DNA of 64,000 nucleotides from Peribacillus huizhouensis (GTDB lineage Bacteria > Bacillota > Bacilli > Bacillales > DSM-1321): positions 247,926 to 311,925 of the forward strand of contig NZ_JACJHX010000003.1 in assembly GCF_014138605.1 (NCBI RefSeq). The letters run 5' to 3'. How positions within the stretch are numbered: position 1 is the first letter of the stretch; every line of letters starts with the position of its first letter. Of the stretch, positions 16,581 to 25,234 are shown one piece after another. The translations under genes were made by a program, and so were the position numbers. Below the pieces are notes generated by a model. It ran no database searches and had not been told where the DNA came from. It saw only the letters and a list, made by a program, of their open reading frames with translations.

Positions 16581-18623
16581 TTGAAACCAGGTGAATTCTT
16601 CCTAAAAAAGGGATCTGTCCCTATTAATGTAGGAAGAGAGACTCGGATGATAGAAGTGGTAAACCGAGGAGATCGTCCAATCTTTGTTGGTTCGCATTAT
16701 CATTTCTACGAGACGGATCCGGGATTGGAATTTAATAGAGATCTTGCCAAAGGGATGCGTTTGAATATTGCGGCTGGAGAAGCGGTGCAATTTCCGCCGG
16801 GAGAAATAAGAGTGGTTGAGCTTGTAGAAATTGGCGGGAGTAAGGAAGTTTATGGTTTTAGAGGATATATAAATGGGCCTGTTAAAAGTATAGCTTCCCC
16901 AACTGTAAGCGAGAAAAGCATTCCAAAGAAAAATTATGCCATGAAATATGGTCCGACTGTGGGGGATAAAGTTCGTTTAGCTGATACGAATCTTGTGATT
17001 GAAGTGGAAAAGGATTATACCGTGTATGGAGAGGAATTAAGATTTGGCATGGGACAAACGATCCGTAGTGGAATGGGGATGTCTGCTCGTGCAACAAGGA
17101 AGGAATCCCTTGATCTTATCATCACCAATGCTCTTATTGTAGATTACTGGGGTATTATTAAGGCGGACATTGGGATAAAAAATGGGCACATTCACGGAAT
17201 TGGTAAAGGTGGAAACCCGGATTACATGGATGGGGTTGCTCCGAATATGATTGTTGGAGCATCAACAGAAGTTATTGCAGGTGAGGGATTGATTGTGACA
17301 GCTGGAGGAGTTGACTCTCATGTTCACCAAGTATCGCCTGAGATTGTCTTAATAGCTTTACAAAGTGGAGTCACAACGCTGCTTGGGGGCGGAACAGGCT
17401 CTGCGACTGGGACAAAGGCGACCAATATTTCCCCAGGAAAATGGAATATTCAGAGAATGTTAGAAGCGTATGAAGCATTTCCAGTTAACGTTGGGATATG
17501 GGGAAAGGGAAGCGCATGGTCGCTTAAGCCTTTAGAGGAACAGATTTTAAATGGTGCAGCTGGATTCAAAATTCATGAAGATTGGGGAGCTACGCCAGCC
17601 GTGATTGATAGTTGTCTGAAGGTAGCCGATTATTACGATGTTCAAGTGTCCATCCATACCGATTCATTAAACGAATCGGGGCATGTTGAAAGTACCATTA
17701 AGGCGATCAACGGAAGGGCCATTCACACCTACCATACGGAAGGGGCTGGTGGAGGACATGCACCCGATATTATGGAAATTGCCAAAGAAAGTTATGTGAT
17801 GCCAGGATCGACAACGCCGACTCGACCATTCACCATTAATACTTCCGCATCCAATTTGGATATGGTCTTTGAAGCCCATCATTTAAATAGGAAAGATCCC
17901 ACCCAAGTTGCGATGGCAGAAGCGAGAATTCGACCAGAAACGCAGGGAGCAGAAGGAATTCTTCATGATCTTGGCGTGTTAAGTATTATGGGATCGGATT
18001 CTATGGCGATGGGACATATGGGTGAGATGATTTTGAGAACATGGCAAACCGCATCCATTATGAAAGCGAAGCGTGGTCCTTTAAAGGAAGAACAGGGTGA
18101 CAACGACAATTTTCGGGTCAAACGGTATGTGGCAAAGTATGCGATAAACCCCGCGATTACGCATGGTATTTCGCATGTCGTTGGCTCCATTGAAGTGGGG
18201 AAAATGGCGGATCTTGTCCTATGGAAACCTGAATTTTTTGGAGTCAAACCAGATACAGTAGTAAAAGGAGGATGTATTGTGACTAGCATCATCGGAAGCG
18301 GCAATGGATCGATTGCAGAAGTCCAACCGATAACGTATCGCCCGATGTTCGGCTCTTTTGGGAATGCGCCAAAAAGCATCTCGGTTACATTTATGTCCCA
18401 GGCTGCGATTGATCGAAATGTTGCACAGTCACTAGGTCTTGAAAAAAAAGTAGTTGCAATCCGTAATACCCGTACGATTGGCAAGAAAGATATGATTCTA
18501 AATAATGAGACGCCGAACATTGTAATCGATCCGGAAACATTCGTCGTATACCTCGATGGAGTGCCAGTACATAATCCCCCTGTTGATCGTGTTCCAATGG
18601 GTCAACGCTATTTCTTATTTTAG
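16581..18623 (+). CDS. Urease beta-alpha fusion protein (UreB-UreC)
   Basis: A 680-residue protein that joins UreB (residues 1-100, [18 protein letters not shown] ... VGSHYHFYE) to UreC (from about 121, [16 protein letters not shown]) through a 20-residue linker. TTG 16581 is the start, after GGAGAGGAGGT. Aligned without gaps to the Klebsiella UreC numbering (offset 113), all nickel ligands are kept: H247 and H249 (HVH), carbamylated lysine K330 (GFKIHEDWG), H359, H385 and D473; H332 and H433 are also kept. The flap cysteine (Cys319) is alanine A432 (EAHHLN), and the usual HIHFICPQ block reads HVHQVSPE. The enzyme should split urea into ammonia and carbamate in the cytoplasm. A beta-alpha fusion is unusual; gamma-beta fusions are the better known type. 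Confidence 0.93.
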   Translation: MKPGEFFLKKGSVPINVGRETRMIEVVNRGDRPIFVGSHYHFYETDPGLEFNRDLAKGMRLNIAAGEAVQFPPGEIRVVELVEIGGSKEVYGFRGYINGPVKSIASPTVSEKSIPKKNYAMKYGPTVGDKVRLADTNLVIEVEKDYTVYGEELRFGMGQTIRSGMGMSARATRKESLDLIITNALIVDYWGIIKADIGIKNGHIHGIGKGGNPDYMDGVAPNMIVGASTEVIAGEGLIVTAGGVDSHVHQVSPEIVLIALQSGVTTLLGGGTGSATGTKATNISPGKWNIQRMLEAYEAFPVNVGIWGKGSAWSLKPLEEQILNGAAGFKIHEDWGATPAVIDSCLKVADYYDVQVSIHTDSLNESGHVESTIKAINGRAIHTYHTEGAGGGHAPDIMEIAKESYVMPGSTTPTRPFTINTSASNLDMVFEAHHLNRKDPTQVAMAEARIRPETQGAEGILHDLGVLSIMGSDSMAMGHMGEMILRTWQTASIMKAKRGPLKEEQGDNDNFRVKRYVAKYAINPAITHGISHVVGSIEVGKMADLVLWKPEFFGVKPDTVVKGGCIVTSIIGSGNGSIAEVQPITYRPMFGSFGNAPKSISVTFMSQAAIDRNVAQSLGLEKKVVAIRNTRTIGKKDMILNNETPNIVIDPETFVVYLDGVPVHNPPVDRVPMGQRYFLF

Positions 18624-18630
18624 GGGTAAG

Positions 18631-19350
18631 ATGATGGAAAATGATTTTTTTCTTTTTCAACTTGTTGATTCGGCTTTTCCAACTGGGGCATTTTCCCATT
18701 CATTCGGTTTAGAAACAGCTTTTCAAGAAAATAAAATAGACAAGCCCATTGAACTTTATAGCTGGTTAAAGTCCTATGTATCTGGGAGTCTTGCCCCTAC
18801 AGAAGGAGTTGTGGTTTATCTGATATATCAAGCAATTCAAAAAGAAATCCTTAATCAAGGAAAATCAGCATACACCGAGAAATATATTCAACGGTTAGAT
18901 CGGAAATTAACAGTAAGTAAAATGTCATCGGAATCGCGAAACGGTGGAATCAAGATAGGAAAACGTTATTTAACGATTGTTCAAACTTTATATCCACAAT
19001 CGGGGCTCAAACAGTACGCTCGCTGGATTGACAGCCAGCTTTGTTATGGAAATGCTGCGATTGTACATGGCTGGATCACTGCTTATCTAGAGGTTCAAGC
19101 TGAATTATCGGTGTTCACACATCTTTATGTAAGTGTCAATAATTTATTACAAAGCGCCATAAGGCTCACTGTGATTGGTCAGACTGGCGCACAAATGATT
19201 TTGCAAAAACTGTATCCTTTTTTAGTAGAAGAAGCAGAGAAAATTATCCAGTCATCTCCAGATGAAGATGATTTATTCAATAATTCTATTATTCAAGAAA
19301 TCGAAGCAATGCGGCATGAAACACTATACTCAAGGTTATTTATGTCGTGA
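18631..19350 (+). CDS. ureF: Urease accessory protein UreF
   Basis: About 239 residues from ATG 18631, seven bases after the ureBC stop. Conserved UreF features are FQLVDSAFPTGAFSHSFGLETA near the N-terminus, LAPTEGVVVYLIYQA, and the Arg/Gly C-terminal MRHETLYSRLFMS. UreF works with UreG and UreD to put nickel and CO2 into apo-urease and is thought to act as the fidelity factor for GTP hydrolysis by UreG. The ribosome site is weak (GGGG), so it may depend on coupling with ureBC. Confidence 0.93.
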   Translation: MMENDFFLFQLVDSAFPTGAFSHSFGLETAFQENKIDKPIELYSWLKSYVSGSLAPTEGVVVYLIYQAIQKEILNQGKSAYTEKYIQRLDRKLTVSKMSSESRNGGIKIGKRYLTIVQTLYPQSGLKQYARWIDSQLCYGNAAIVHGWITAYLEVQAELSVFTHLYVSVNNLLQSAIRLTVIGQTGAQMILQKLYPFLVEEAEKIIQSSPDEDDLFNNSIIQEIEAMRHETLYSRLFMS

Positions 19351-19493
19351 AAAATGATCTGCTTTTGTTCGACATACAAAACCTGTATGGTGTTAAAACG
19401 CCGCTATTTATCGTGATCAATCCTGTAGCACACTACATTCGCCTAATCAAGATGGTGGCGGTGTGGACCCGGACATTTGGCGGCTTTCTATAA
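19347..19493 (+). CDS. Possible 48-residue ORF coupled to ureF
   Basis: A GTG at 19347 overlaps the ureF stop (GTGA) and opens 48 codons (MKNDLLLFDIQNLYGV ... RTFGGFL). No homologue is recognised. It fills the place where ureE might be in other operons, but has neither the length nor a His-rich tail of UreE. It may be a relic or chance. Confidence 0.2.
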   Translation: MKNDLLLFDIQNLYGVKTPLFIVINPVAHYIRLIKMVAVWTRTFGGFL

Positions 19494-19589
19494 TAAAAGA
19501 AGTATACCTGCTAAGTAGAGGGCTAAATTAGATAGTTGCAAAACCCGTCTCCATGTCTTTCATACTTTCAAAATAGAGGAGTGAAAAAA

Positions 19590-20264
19590 ATGGGCCATCA
19601 CCATGATTTTAATTGGAATTATCAAGAGTTTGAAGGGGATCGACCGATGCGAATTGGGATTGGAGGACCTGTTGGTTCGGGAAAAACAGCTCTTGTTCAG
19701 GCATTGGCGTCTGTTTTAAAAGAAAGCTATCAAGTCGGTGTCATTACCAATGATATTTATACGAAAGAAGATGGCGAGTTTTTGAAAAAGAGTGGAGTGC
19801 TTCCTGAGCATCATATAATCGGAGTTGAAACGGGTGGGTGTCCTCATACAGCCATTCGGGAAGACATTTCGATGAATCTTGAAGCGGCAGAAGAACTAAC
19901 GAAGAAAATCGACAAGCTTGACTTGATTTTTATAGAAAGCGGTGGCGACAACCTTGCTGCAGCGTTTAGTCAGGAATTGGCGGATGTTTTCCTTTATATC
20001 ATTGATGTGGCCCAAGGGGAGGATATTCCAAGAAAGGGTGGACCCGGGATTAAGCAATCAGATCTCTTAATTGTCAATAAAATTGATTTGGCTCCTTATG
20101 TTGGTGTAGATTTGCATTCGATGGAACTGGATTGTCAAAAACAACGAAATGAAAAATGGACCTTTTTTACGAATGTGAAAAAAGGTATAGGCGTGTTAGA
20201 GATTGCAAACTGGATAGTGAAAGAATATTGTGGGCGAGGAGGAAAATCTGCGGCGTGGGAATGA
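19590..20264 (+). CDS. ureG: Urease accessory GTPase UreG
   Basis: 224 residues from ATG 19590, after AGAGGAG. It has a P-loop GPVGSGKT, the nickel-binding motif CPHT within [16 protein letters not shown], the switch region ESGGDNLAA and the guanine motif NKID. The N-terminus is short but has a few histidines (MGHHHDF), which may help nickel handling where no UreE is present. The GTPase drives nickel insertion into urease together with UreF and UreD. The last four bases overlap the ureD start (ATGA), showing translational coupling. Confidence 0.95.
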   Translation: MGHHHDFNWNYQEFEGDRPMRIGIGGPVGSGKTALVQALASVLKESYQVGVITNDIYTKEDGEFLKKSGVLPEHHIIGVETGGCPHTAIREDISMNLEAAEELTKKIDKLDLIFIESGGDNLAAAFSQELADVFLYIIDVAQGEDIPRKGGPGIKQSDLLIVNKIDLAPYVGVDLHSMELDCQKQRNEKWTFFTNVKKGIGVLEIANWIVKEYCGRGGKSAAWE

Positions 20265-21073
20265 CAGGAGAATGGAAAGGAACCATTAGCGTGGTGGGAG
20301 AAAAAAATTATCTAACCGATTCTTCTCGCCGTCCCCCCTTAAAGGTAGTGAATTTTTCAGGAGAAGACGGTGAAAGTATCGTTTATTTAGCCTCGAGCTC
20401 TCCTGGATTATTTAATGGAGACCGGCAAGAAATTTCTTGCCTGTTAAAGGAAGGCGCACATTTATTTTTAACCGATGCGTCCGCTACAGAGATACACCCG
20501 TCTTTAACGAAAGAGGAATGCCGGCAGAATCAGGTTTTTCAATTGGGGAAAAACAGCAAGTTTGAATATATATCGGAACCGTTGATTCCTTTTAAAGGAT
20601 CGAATTATGACGGGAAAATGTCCATTTATATGACTGAAGGAGCGCAAGCGATTATAGGGGAGATTATTACAGCCGGTAGAGTAGGCAGAAATGAGATCTT
20701 TGAATATCAATGCTTCCAATCAAGTTTTGAGGTGTACTGGGATGAGCAATTACAAGTGTGGGATTCGATTCGTCTTATACCTGAATCGAATTTAAAAGAA
20801 AATGGCATTTTGGGGGATTTTACCCATATCAGTACGTTGTGGATACTATCTGATCACATTAAGATAGAACACCTGCAACATATACAAAATGCGATACTTA
20901 AGGACAGTGAAGCGTTCGATGGATATGGTGGGGCAAGTCGTTTGCAAAATAGGGGAATCGTGATCCGTGTGCTAGGTCATTCCACGCAAACTTTACAAAA
21001 GGTCATGAAAACATGCTGGGACTATTTTCGCCAAGAACTTTTCCACTTGCATCCATTTGATGTGTTGAAATAA
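20261..21073 (+). CDS. ureD: Urease accessory protein UreD (UreH)
   Basis: 270 residues. The start ATG 20261 overlaps the ureG stop. UreD features are [41 protein letters not shown] and [15 protein letters not shown]. In the family, UreD binds apo-urease and offers a tunnel through which nickel passes from UreG. As the last gene of ureA-ureBC-ureF-ureG-ureD it completes the activation complex; no ureE or nickel permease gene follows. Group II intron debris lies about 90 bases downstream. Confidence 0.93.
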   Translation: MTGEWKGTISVVGEKNYLTDSSRRPPLKVVNFSGEDGESIVYLASSSPGLFNGDRQEISCLLKEGAHLFLTDASATEIHPSLTKEECRQNQVFQLGKNSKFEYISEPLIPFKGSNYDGKMSIYMTEGAQAIIGEIITAGRVGRNEIFEYQCFQSSFEVYWDEQLQVWDSIRLIPESNLKENGILGDFTHISTLWILSDHIKIEHLQHIQNAILKDSEAFDGYGGASRLQNRGIVIRVLGHSTQTLQKVMKTCWDYFRQELFHLHPFDVLK

Positions 21074-21159
21074 ATAAGAATATGGTGATAGGCTAAGCCG
21101 TTGCCCCAAAAAAGTTTTATCATTGGCAAATGTGGATACGCCCGACAAATGGATAAAAA

Positions 21160-21193
21160 GAGCTGAATGAAGGGAGACTTTCACGTTCGGTTC
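21160..21193 (+). ncRNA. Group II intron domain V relic
   Basis: Exactly 34 bases folding as a canonical domain V: GAGCTGAA pairs with TTCGGTTC (with G-U pairs), a 2-base bulge CG, an upper stem TGAAGG/CTTTCA and a GAGA (GNRA) tetraloop, with the catalytic AGC at the base. It is preceded by ATAAAAG as in many bacterial introns. No intron-encoded reverse transcriptase and no upstream domains remain, so it is the 3' stub of a dead intron. Confidence 0.75.
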
Positions 21194-21204
21194 TGTGATG
21201 CTTG

Positions 21205-21246
21205 CAATCTACATCATCATTAGATACCCAATGATGATGTAGATTG
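21205..21246. terminator. Perfect 17-bp hairpin after intron stub
   Basis: CAATCTACATCATCATT at 21205-21221 pairs with its complement at 21230-21246 around an 8-base loop. It has no clear T-run. It might be a modified intron domain VI or a terminator that the intron once targeted. Confidence 0.5.
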
Positions 21247-21383
21247 TATAAAGAGCGGGTAATACAAAAGAAAAGGATCAGACCCCTGCAACGACTATAT
21301 TCAGTATAAAAAAAGTGTAAGATACACTACATACTGATTTAGAGTGCGAAGTCTGACCCTTAAGAGATATTCTCCTCATTTAA

Positions 21384-21602
21384 TTAATTCACTTCATACT
21401 CATTCACATTACGCTCGACAACTCTTGCCCCTTTCGCACTAATGAATGATCCGGATGCTGTTGTGAACACATTGCTTGCTATAACCTCATTCATAGCCGT
21501 TTTCACTTTTTCAATGTCAACCGGTTCAATTGGATCAGCGACGGAAAGGCTCGCTGATTTACCGCCCTCTGTTAGAAACAACAATTCCAGTGTTTTTGCC
21601 AT
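21384..21602 (-). CDS. DUF2922 small protein (copy 3)
   Basis: 72 residues from ATG 21602. It is the paralogue of the gene at 15069-15287, in the same orientation and with the same neighbour (DUF1659). The sequence is AKTLELLFLTEGGKSASLS ... RNVNEYEVN. The function is unknown. Together with copy 2 it brackets the urease operon as direct repeats. Confidence 0.8.
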   Translation of the reverse strand: MAKTLELLFLTEGGKSASLSVADPIEPVDIEKVKTAMNEVIASNVFTTASGSFISAKGARVVERNVNEYEVN

Positions 21603-21631
21603 TTTCTTCACCCCTTTCTTTCCTAAGAAAA

Positions 21632-21850
21632 TTAATGTGATAGAACAGTTGTCCCAATTTGAGCGACTTTTGAGAGAGGGTGAATTTGTAACCCTGCGAT
21701 CGCTTCAGCTGCTGCTAAAATATTATCTGGCGCAGCATCTGTTTTTACATTGGAAAATGATTTACGCTTTACAATTGGCATACCTTCTTCGTCCAAGCCT
21801 GTTTCAAACTCTAAGCGGATCGTTACAGCTTCAAGAATTTCGTTTGCCAA
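21632..21850 (-). CDS. DUF1659 small protein (copy 3)
   Basis: 72 residues from TTG 21850, with AAGGAGG eight bases upstream. It is nearly identical to the copy at 15317-15535 (two residue differences: D/E and H/N). The similarity goes on into the upstream non-coding DNA, and parts of that flank (TTAAATTGACAGAAT near 22040) are also shared with copy 1 near 10425. The function is unknown. Confidence 0.8.
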   Translation of the reverse strand: MANEILEAVTIRLEFETGLDEEGMPIVKRKSFSNVKTDAAPDNILAAAEAIAGLQIHPLSKVAQIGTTVLSH

Positions 21851-22201
21851 GTTGCTCACCTCCTTTCACTTTCTTTATAAGTGTTAAAACGGAAAAAGTA
21901 GCATCGGAGAAAAAAGTTTTTAACTGGGTTTCTAGATTGCTAGATTGAATTCTAATTTTTTAGAGCGTTAAAGGAATTCGCTTCAATGGTAGCTTGGATC
22001 CCTGTCTTACGGTGTTTTTCGGTGTATTGACTAATTAAATTGACAGAATAATTCTGTTCCCTTATGGTTGAATGGAAATAGATGGGGAGTACTGGTTGAT
22101 TGTAAGGAGGAACGAAAAGTTTCTTCAATTAGCCGTTATTATTTTACTAACAGAAGGGGGAAAGGGAGTAGCACGGTTAGAGAGAATTGGGGGAGAACAG
22201 C

Positions 22202-23122
22202 ATGTGGTTTTTTTTCGCAGTAGCTGCGGCTATCTGCTTCGGCATTAGGGGAATTCTTTATCAATGGACGTCACAAAGACCGATTGATCGTAATCTATTA
22301 CTTTTAGGCGTCTACATATCTGGTACTTTGATTGCTTTAATTAGTAATGTGATCGTTCAACAGCCTTGGTCAAACGGTGCATGGTATGGAGTGTTAATAG
22401 GATTGTTTTCATTTATTGCAAACGCTTCAATGTATAAAGGATATGCAGTCGGGAAGGCTTCTATTATTGCTTTATTTTCAGGATTGCCACCGCTTGTAGT
22501 CGTGATCGTTGCCTACATATTGTGGGGAGAGGTTCTTTCTACTTGGCAATTAACTGCGTTCTTTATTGTATTACTTGGTCTCATTCTTATTAAATATTCA
22601 CAAGATTTAAAGCTTAATCAATTAAGAGGTATACAATGGGGAATTCTAACTATGCTTTTCTTCGGATTCTCGGATGTATCTGTTAAACAGTCAACCATTG
22701 CTGGTGCAGAGACGCTTCCTGCATTAACAATGATGTATGCAACAGGTACGGTATTATTTGGTGTTTCCTGGATCGTTTCCTATAGGAAGAGTCATGTTAA
22801 GAAATCCACTGTTGAGGAAAATAATCAGAACGTGGAAGAACTGAGTAAGCCAAGGCAACAGAACAATATACTTCCTTGGACTTTGAAAAGAACATTAGGC
22901 TGGGGAATGATTGTTGGGATTTCCAATATAGCAGGCATGATGTTTCTTCTTCCGGCATTTCGTTATGGGGTGACCGGGATTGTTTCCGCTATTAGTGCCA
23001 TGAGCGTTGCGCTCGTCATATTGTATGCACATTTTTATTTGAAAGAAAACTTAAGTAAACGTGAAATAACTGGACTTATCGTAACTGTTGTGGGAATTCT
23101 TGTTTTACGTTTAACTTCTTAG
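22202..23122 (+). CDS. EamA/DMT-superfamily transporter
   Basis: 306 residues from ATG 22202, with GGGGGAG upstream; the earlier TTG at 22187 overlaps that region. There are about ten hydrophobic segments in two repeats of five, as in the drug/metabolite transporter superfamily, with KGYAVGKASIIALFSGLPPLVVVIVAYILWGE in repeat 1 and AISAMSVALVILYAHFYLKENLS in repeat 2, typical EamA ends. A charged cytoplasmic loop near residue 200 separates the repeats. The substrate is unknown. It is monocistronic, with a strong terminator after it. Confidence 0.85.
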   Translation: MWFFFAVAAAICFGIRGILYQWTSQRPIDRNLLLLGVYISGTLIALISNVIVQQPWSNGAWYGVLIGLFSFIANASMYKGYAVGKASIIALFSGLPPLVVVIVAYILWGEVLSTWQLTAFFIVLLGLILIKYSQDLKLNQLRGIQWGILTMLFFGFSDVSVKQSTIAGAETLPALTMMYATGTVLFGVSWIVSYRKSHVKKSTVEENNQNVEELSKPRQQNNILPWTLKRTLGWGMIVGISNIAGMMFLLPAFRYGVTGIVSAISAMSVALVILYAHFYLKENLSKREITGLIVTVVGILVLRLTS

Positions 23123-23174
23123 GAACTAAACTGACTTAAATGACGTCAGCTAAAATGCTTATGTGAAAATAAAA

Positions 23175-23221
23175 AAGCTTGCAGAGTGGTCAAACTTCGA
23201 CATTCTCTGCAAGCTTTTTTT
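23175..23221 (+). terminator. Terminator of EamA gene
   Basis: AAGCTTGCAGAG (23175-23186) pairs with CTCTGCAAGCTT (23205-23216) and is followed by T7. Confidence 0.9.
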
Positions 23222-23991
23222 GTGGGATTAGTAAAAAAGAAGTTTTCGTGAAAAAAAGAAAAATTTTACAAATCATTAATAATTTTGGAATTTAAAGTAA
23301 AAATATATAGAGAATTAGTTGAAAAAAACGATACATTCTATAAAAAAATCAAGAATTGAATACAGAAAATTAATAATTTATATTAAAATTGGAAAAATGT
23401 CAAGAGTTAGAGAACAAAAAAATAAAATAATTAATAATCAAATTAAAATTTAGTTGTTTATAATTTGAGATAATTTTACAAAAAATGAATTTAATATAAT
23501 AATAGGTAAAGATACCTAATTGAGGGAGGGGTCAAGATATATTTTAGGAGAAAAGTCTTGATCTTTAAATCTCTGCCTTTAAAGAAAATATTTATTTAAC
23601 CAGTGATTGTGAACTTGGAAGAAGAAATATCAGATTTTTTTCTGGTTGATGAATAATGCAATATGAAAAAACTGCGAAACTGTCACTATGCTTAAGGGAG
23701 GTGAGAACCATGTAAAAATAGAAAAACATCGGAAAGAACCCATGAACAAGGATCCTGGAAGATATTGTCCATGGGCATTTCGAGCAGAAATAAATTCTGT
23801 CTTATCGTCTAGTATACTCTTTTTATTTCATTAGTAAAGAAGAGGTCGATAGAAAAGTGCATGGAAAGAAGGCATTTATTGTTAAGAAAATATGGATGAG
23901 ATGTATTGTTAGTGAACGAACATAACGGTAAACGAAAATCGGCACAAAAAAATGTACGGATCATCAATTACCTAAATAAGGAGTGTTAGTG
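23222..23991. other. Very AT-rich 770-base region upstream of comK
   Basis: 23230-23520 is almost only A and T, with many A-tracts, as expected for bent DNA and for ComK boxes (AAAA-N5-TTTT), though I found no perfect pair. Farther down are two strong ribosome-site-like stretches: GAGGGAGGGG near 23522 and AAGGGAGGTGAG at 23694-23705. The second is followed by ATG and at once TAA. An inverted CCCATG/CATGGG pair lies near 23740-23777. No real gene was seen. Confidence 0.5.
23694..23715 (+). other. Strong ribosome site followed by a start-stop (ATG TAA)
   Basis: AAGGGAGGTGAG is set five bases before ATG 23710, and the next codon is TAA. Either a short gene decayed here or it is a start-stop element in the comK leader. 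Confidence 0.35.
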
Positions 23992-24564
23992 ATGTTATTG
24001 AAACAATTTTATATTATAAACAAAAAGACAGTATGCTTGTTCTCTGAATATGACGAGCAAGGAAATGAACATACACGAGTAATCGAAGGAAAAAGATTTA
24101 TCTTTGTTAAAAAGCCCATTCAAGATGTCCTCGAAGAATCGTTTAACTATTATGCTCGAAATTTAGCTGGTGCCATAGTAGGGGCACGTTCGATTCTTGG
24201 CGATAAATACTTTTTGCCAGTTGAGTTAAATGTCCACCAAGGGATTATTTTAGCTCCTTTCCACCTATCAAATAGTAAAAAGAAAATTTGGGTTGTTACC
24301 CCAAAAATCATTAGACCTGAGGTAATTTCTATTAAAGAAACGATTTTACACTTAACGTACGGACATAGCATTTCTATTCACCTGACAAGCGAACAAATTG
24401 AAAAACGCCGAGGCAGAGCAGCTCAACTTCAGACTACTTTACAAGAACGCGACACGATTGAAAAAAGTAGAACTATACTATTTGAACCAGGTAGCGGCTT
24501 TACCGTAGTAGAAGAAAAGGGAGAATATAATTTCCAAGTGAAGAAAAAGAAGAAAGAAGAATGA
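23992..24564 (+). CDS. comK: Competence transcription factor ComK family protein
   Basis: 190 residues, like Bacillus ComK (192). The start is ATG 23992, eight bases after AGGAG. The middle region YYARNLAGAIVGARSILG ... LPVELNVHQGIILAPFH lines up with the ComK pattern of aromatic-Ser/Gly-Arg, then PI-x-V ... IFLFPTLSS in B. subtilis, and LTYGHSISIHLT matches the later beta-strand part. The C-terminus ends KKKKKEE. ComK turns on DNA-uptake genes by binding paired AT-boxes in the minor groove. Many Bacillales carry two paralogues; which one this is cannot be told. A long AT-rich leader suggests complex control. Confidence 0.8.
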   Translation: MLLKQFYIINKKTVCLFSEYDEQGNEHTRVIEGKRFIFVKKPIQDVLEESFNYYARNLAGAIVGARSILGDKYFLPVELNVHQGIILAPFHLSNSKKKIWVVTPKIIRPEVISIKETILHLTYGHSISIHLTSEQIEKRRGRAAQLQTTLQERDTIEKSRTILFEPGSGFTVVEEKGEYNFQVKKKKKEE

Positions 24565-24572
24565 GATAGAGG

Positions 24573-24603
24573 CAGCTGACTTTTGGAGTCGGCTGTTTTT
24601 TTG
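24573..24603 (+). terminator. Terminator of comK
   Basis: CAGCTGAC (24573-24580) pairs with GTCGGCTG (24588-24595) with one G-T, then T7. Confidence 0.85.
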
Positions 24604-24649
24604 TAGGGGAAATTAAGTATAGTTTACTATTGTTCCACTTTTTAGTATG

Positions 24650-24784
24650 AAATCTTACATATAAAGAATACTTGGGAGCTGCCATGACTATTGATATGGA
24701 CATCTCAGGAGATCTTTAAGCGCAAAGAATTTCATTTTGATCGTTCTCAATGATTGCTGCAACTACCTTAACAACTTTTTTCAT
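24650..24784 (-). pseudogene. Decayed NUDIX (MutT-like) hydrolase start
   Basis: From ATG 24784, after GGAGG, the frame reads MKKVVKVVAAIIENDQ and ILCA, then a TAA where leucine is expected, then RSPEMS. This is the N-terminus of MutT-type dNTP pyrophosphohydrolases (usually ILCALRSPxMS followed by the WEFPGGK block). The downstream part is frameshifted, with a weak SWQLPS in the next frame, and the Nudix box is lost. Confidence 0.55.
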
Positions 24785-25152
24785 AGAAACCTCCGCTAAG
24801 TTTTATTTTGTTATCATATCATGTTTAATCGGATGAGCCCAAATAGTTTGGATACTAGTTGTATACATAGAAGTAACAATGAATTTACTCTTATTTCTTT
24901 GATTGAGGTAGGAAGAGAGTTATATTATAGGATTTTTTTTAAAACTACTTGTTCGATGATGTGTCCTAGAAGTGATAGAAAGAATGGGATAGAAGAGCAT
25001 TAAATGAAGGAAATAGATTATAAACGCGAGAGGAAACCCTTTGAGGAGTTGTTTGAGTACATGAAGGATGATCAAATTTGCGATGTTTTGATAGCTACCT
25101 TGTCATGATAAACTTGCAATCGGGTGATGGGTAATATATTTATATGATTATA
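24785..25152. other. Gene-free spacer with short unrecognised frames
   Basis: About 370 bases between the NUDIX relic and the lacI promoter. There are open frames of 60 codons at 24821 and 34 codons at 25004 (MKEIDYKRERKPFEELFEYM), but neither has a convincing ribosome site or a family. Probably relics. Confidence 0.4.
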
Positions 25153-25178
25153 TTGAAAAGGCTTTCAAAAAATGGTAT

Positions 25179-25203
25179 TATAATCACGTAAACGTTTTCG
25201 TTA
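25179..25203 (+). promoter_or_regulatory. Likely lacI -10 box with autoregulatory operator
   Basis: TATAAT at 25179-25184 is followed at once by ACGTAAACGTTTTCGTTA (25186-25203), an imperfect form of the LacI-family palindrome found at 26265. Binding here would let the regulator control its own gene; CcpA is an alternative binder. Confidence 0.6.
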
Positions 25204-25234
25204 CTTGATTTTATTTTACAAAGTAGGTGGGAGT

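Noticed and set aside
17963..18520. 185-codon minus-strand ORF inside ureBC
   Set aside because: It is antisense to highly conserved UreC sequence and has no support of its own.
19347..19493. A short ureE gene between ureF and ureG
   Set aside because: Only 48 codons, no His-rich tail and no UreE motifs; kept only as a doubtful ORF.
21205..21246. Intact domain VI of the group II intron
   Set aside because: The hairpin is a perfect 17-bp stem without a bulged branch-point A, so it cannot be called domain VI.
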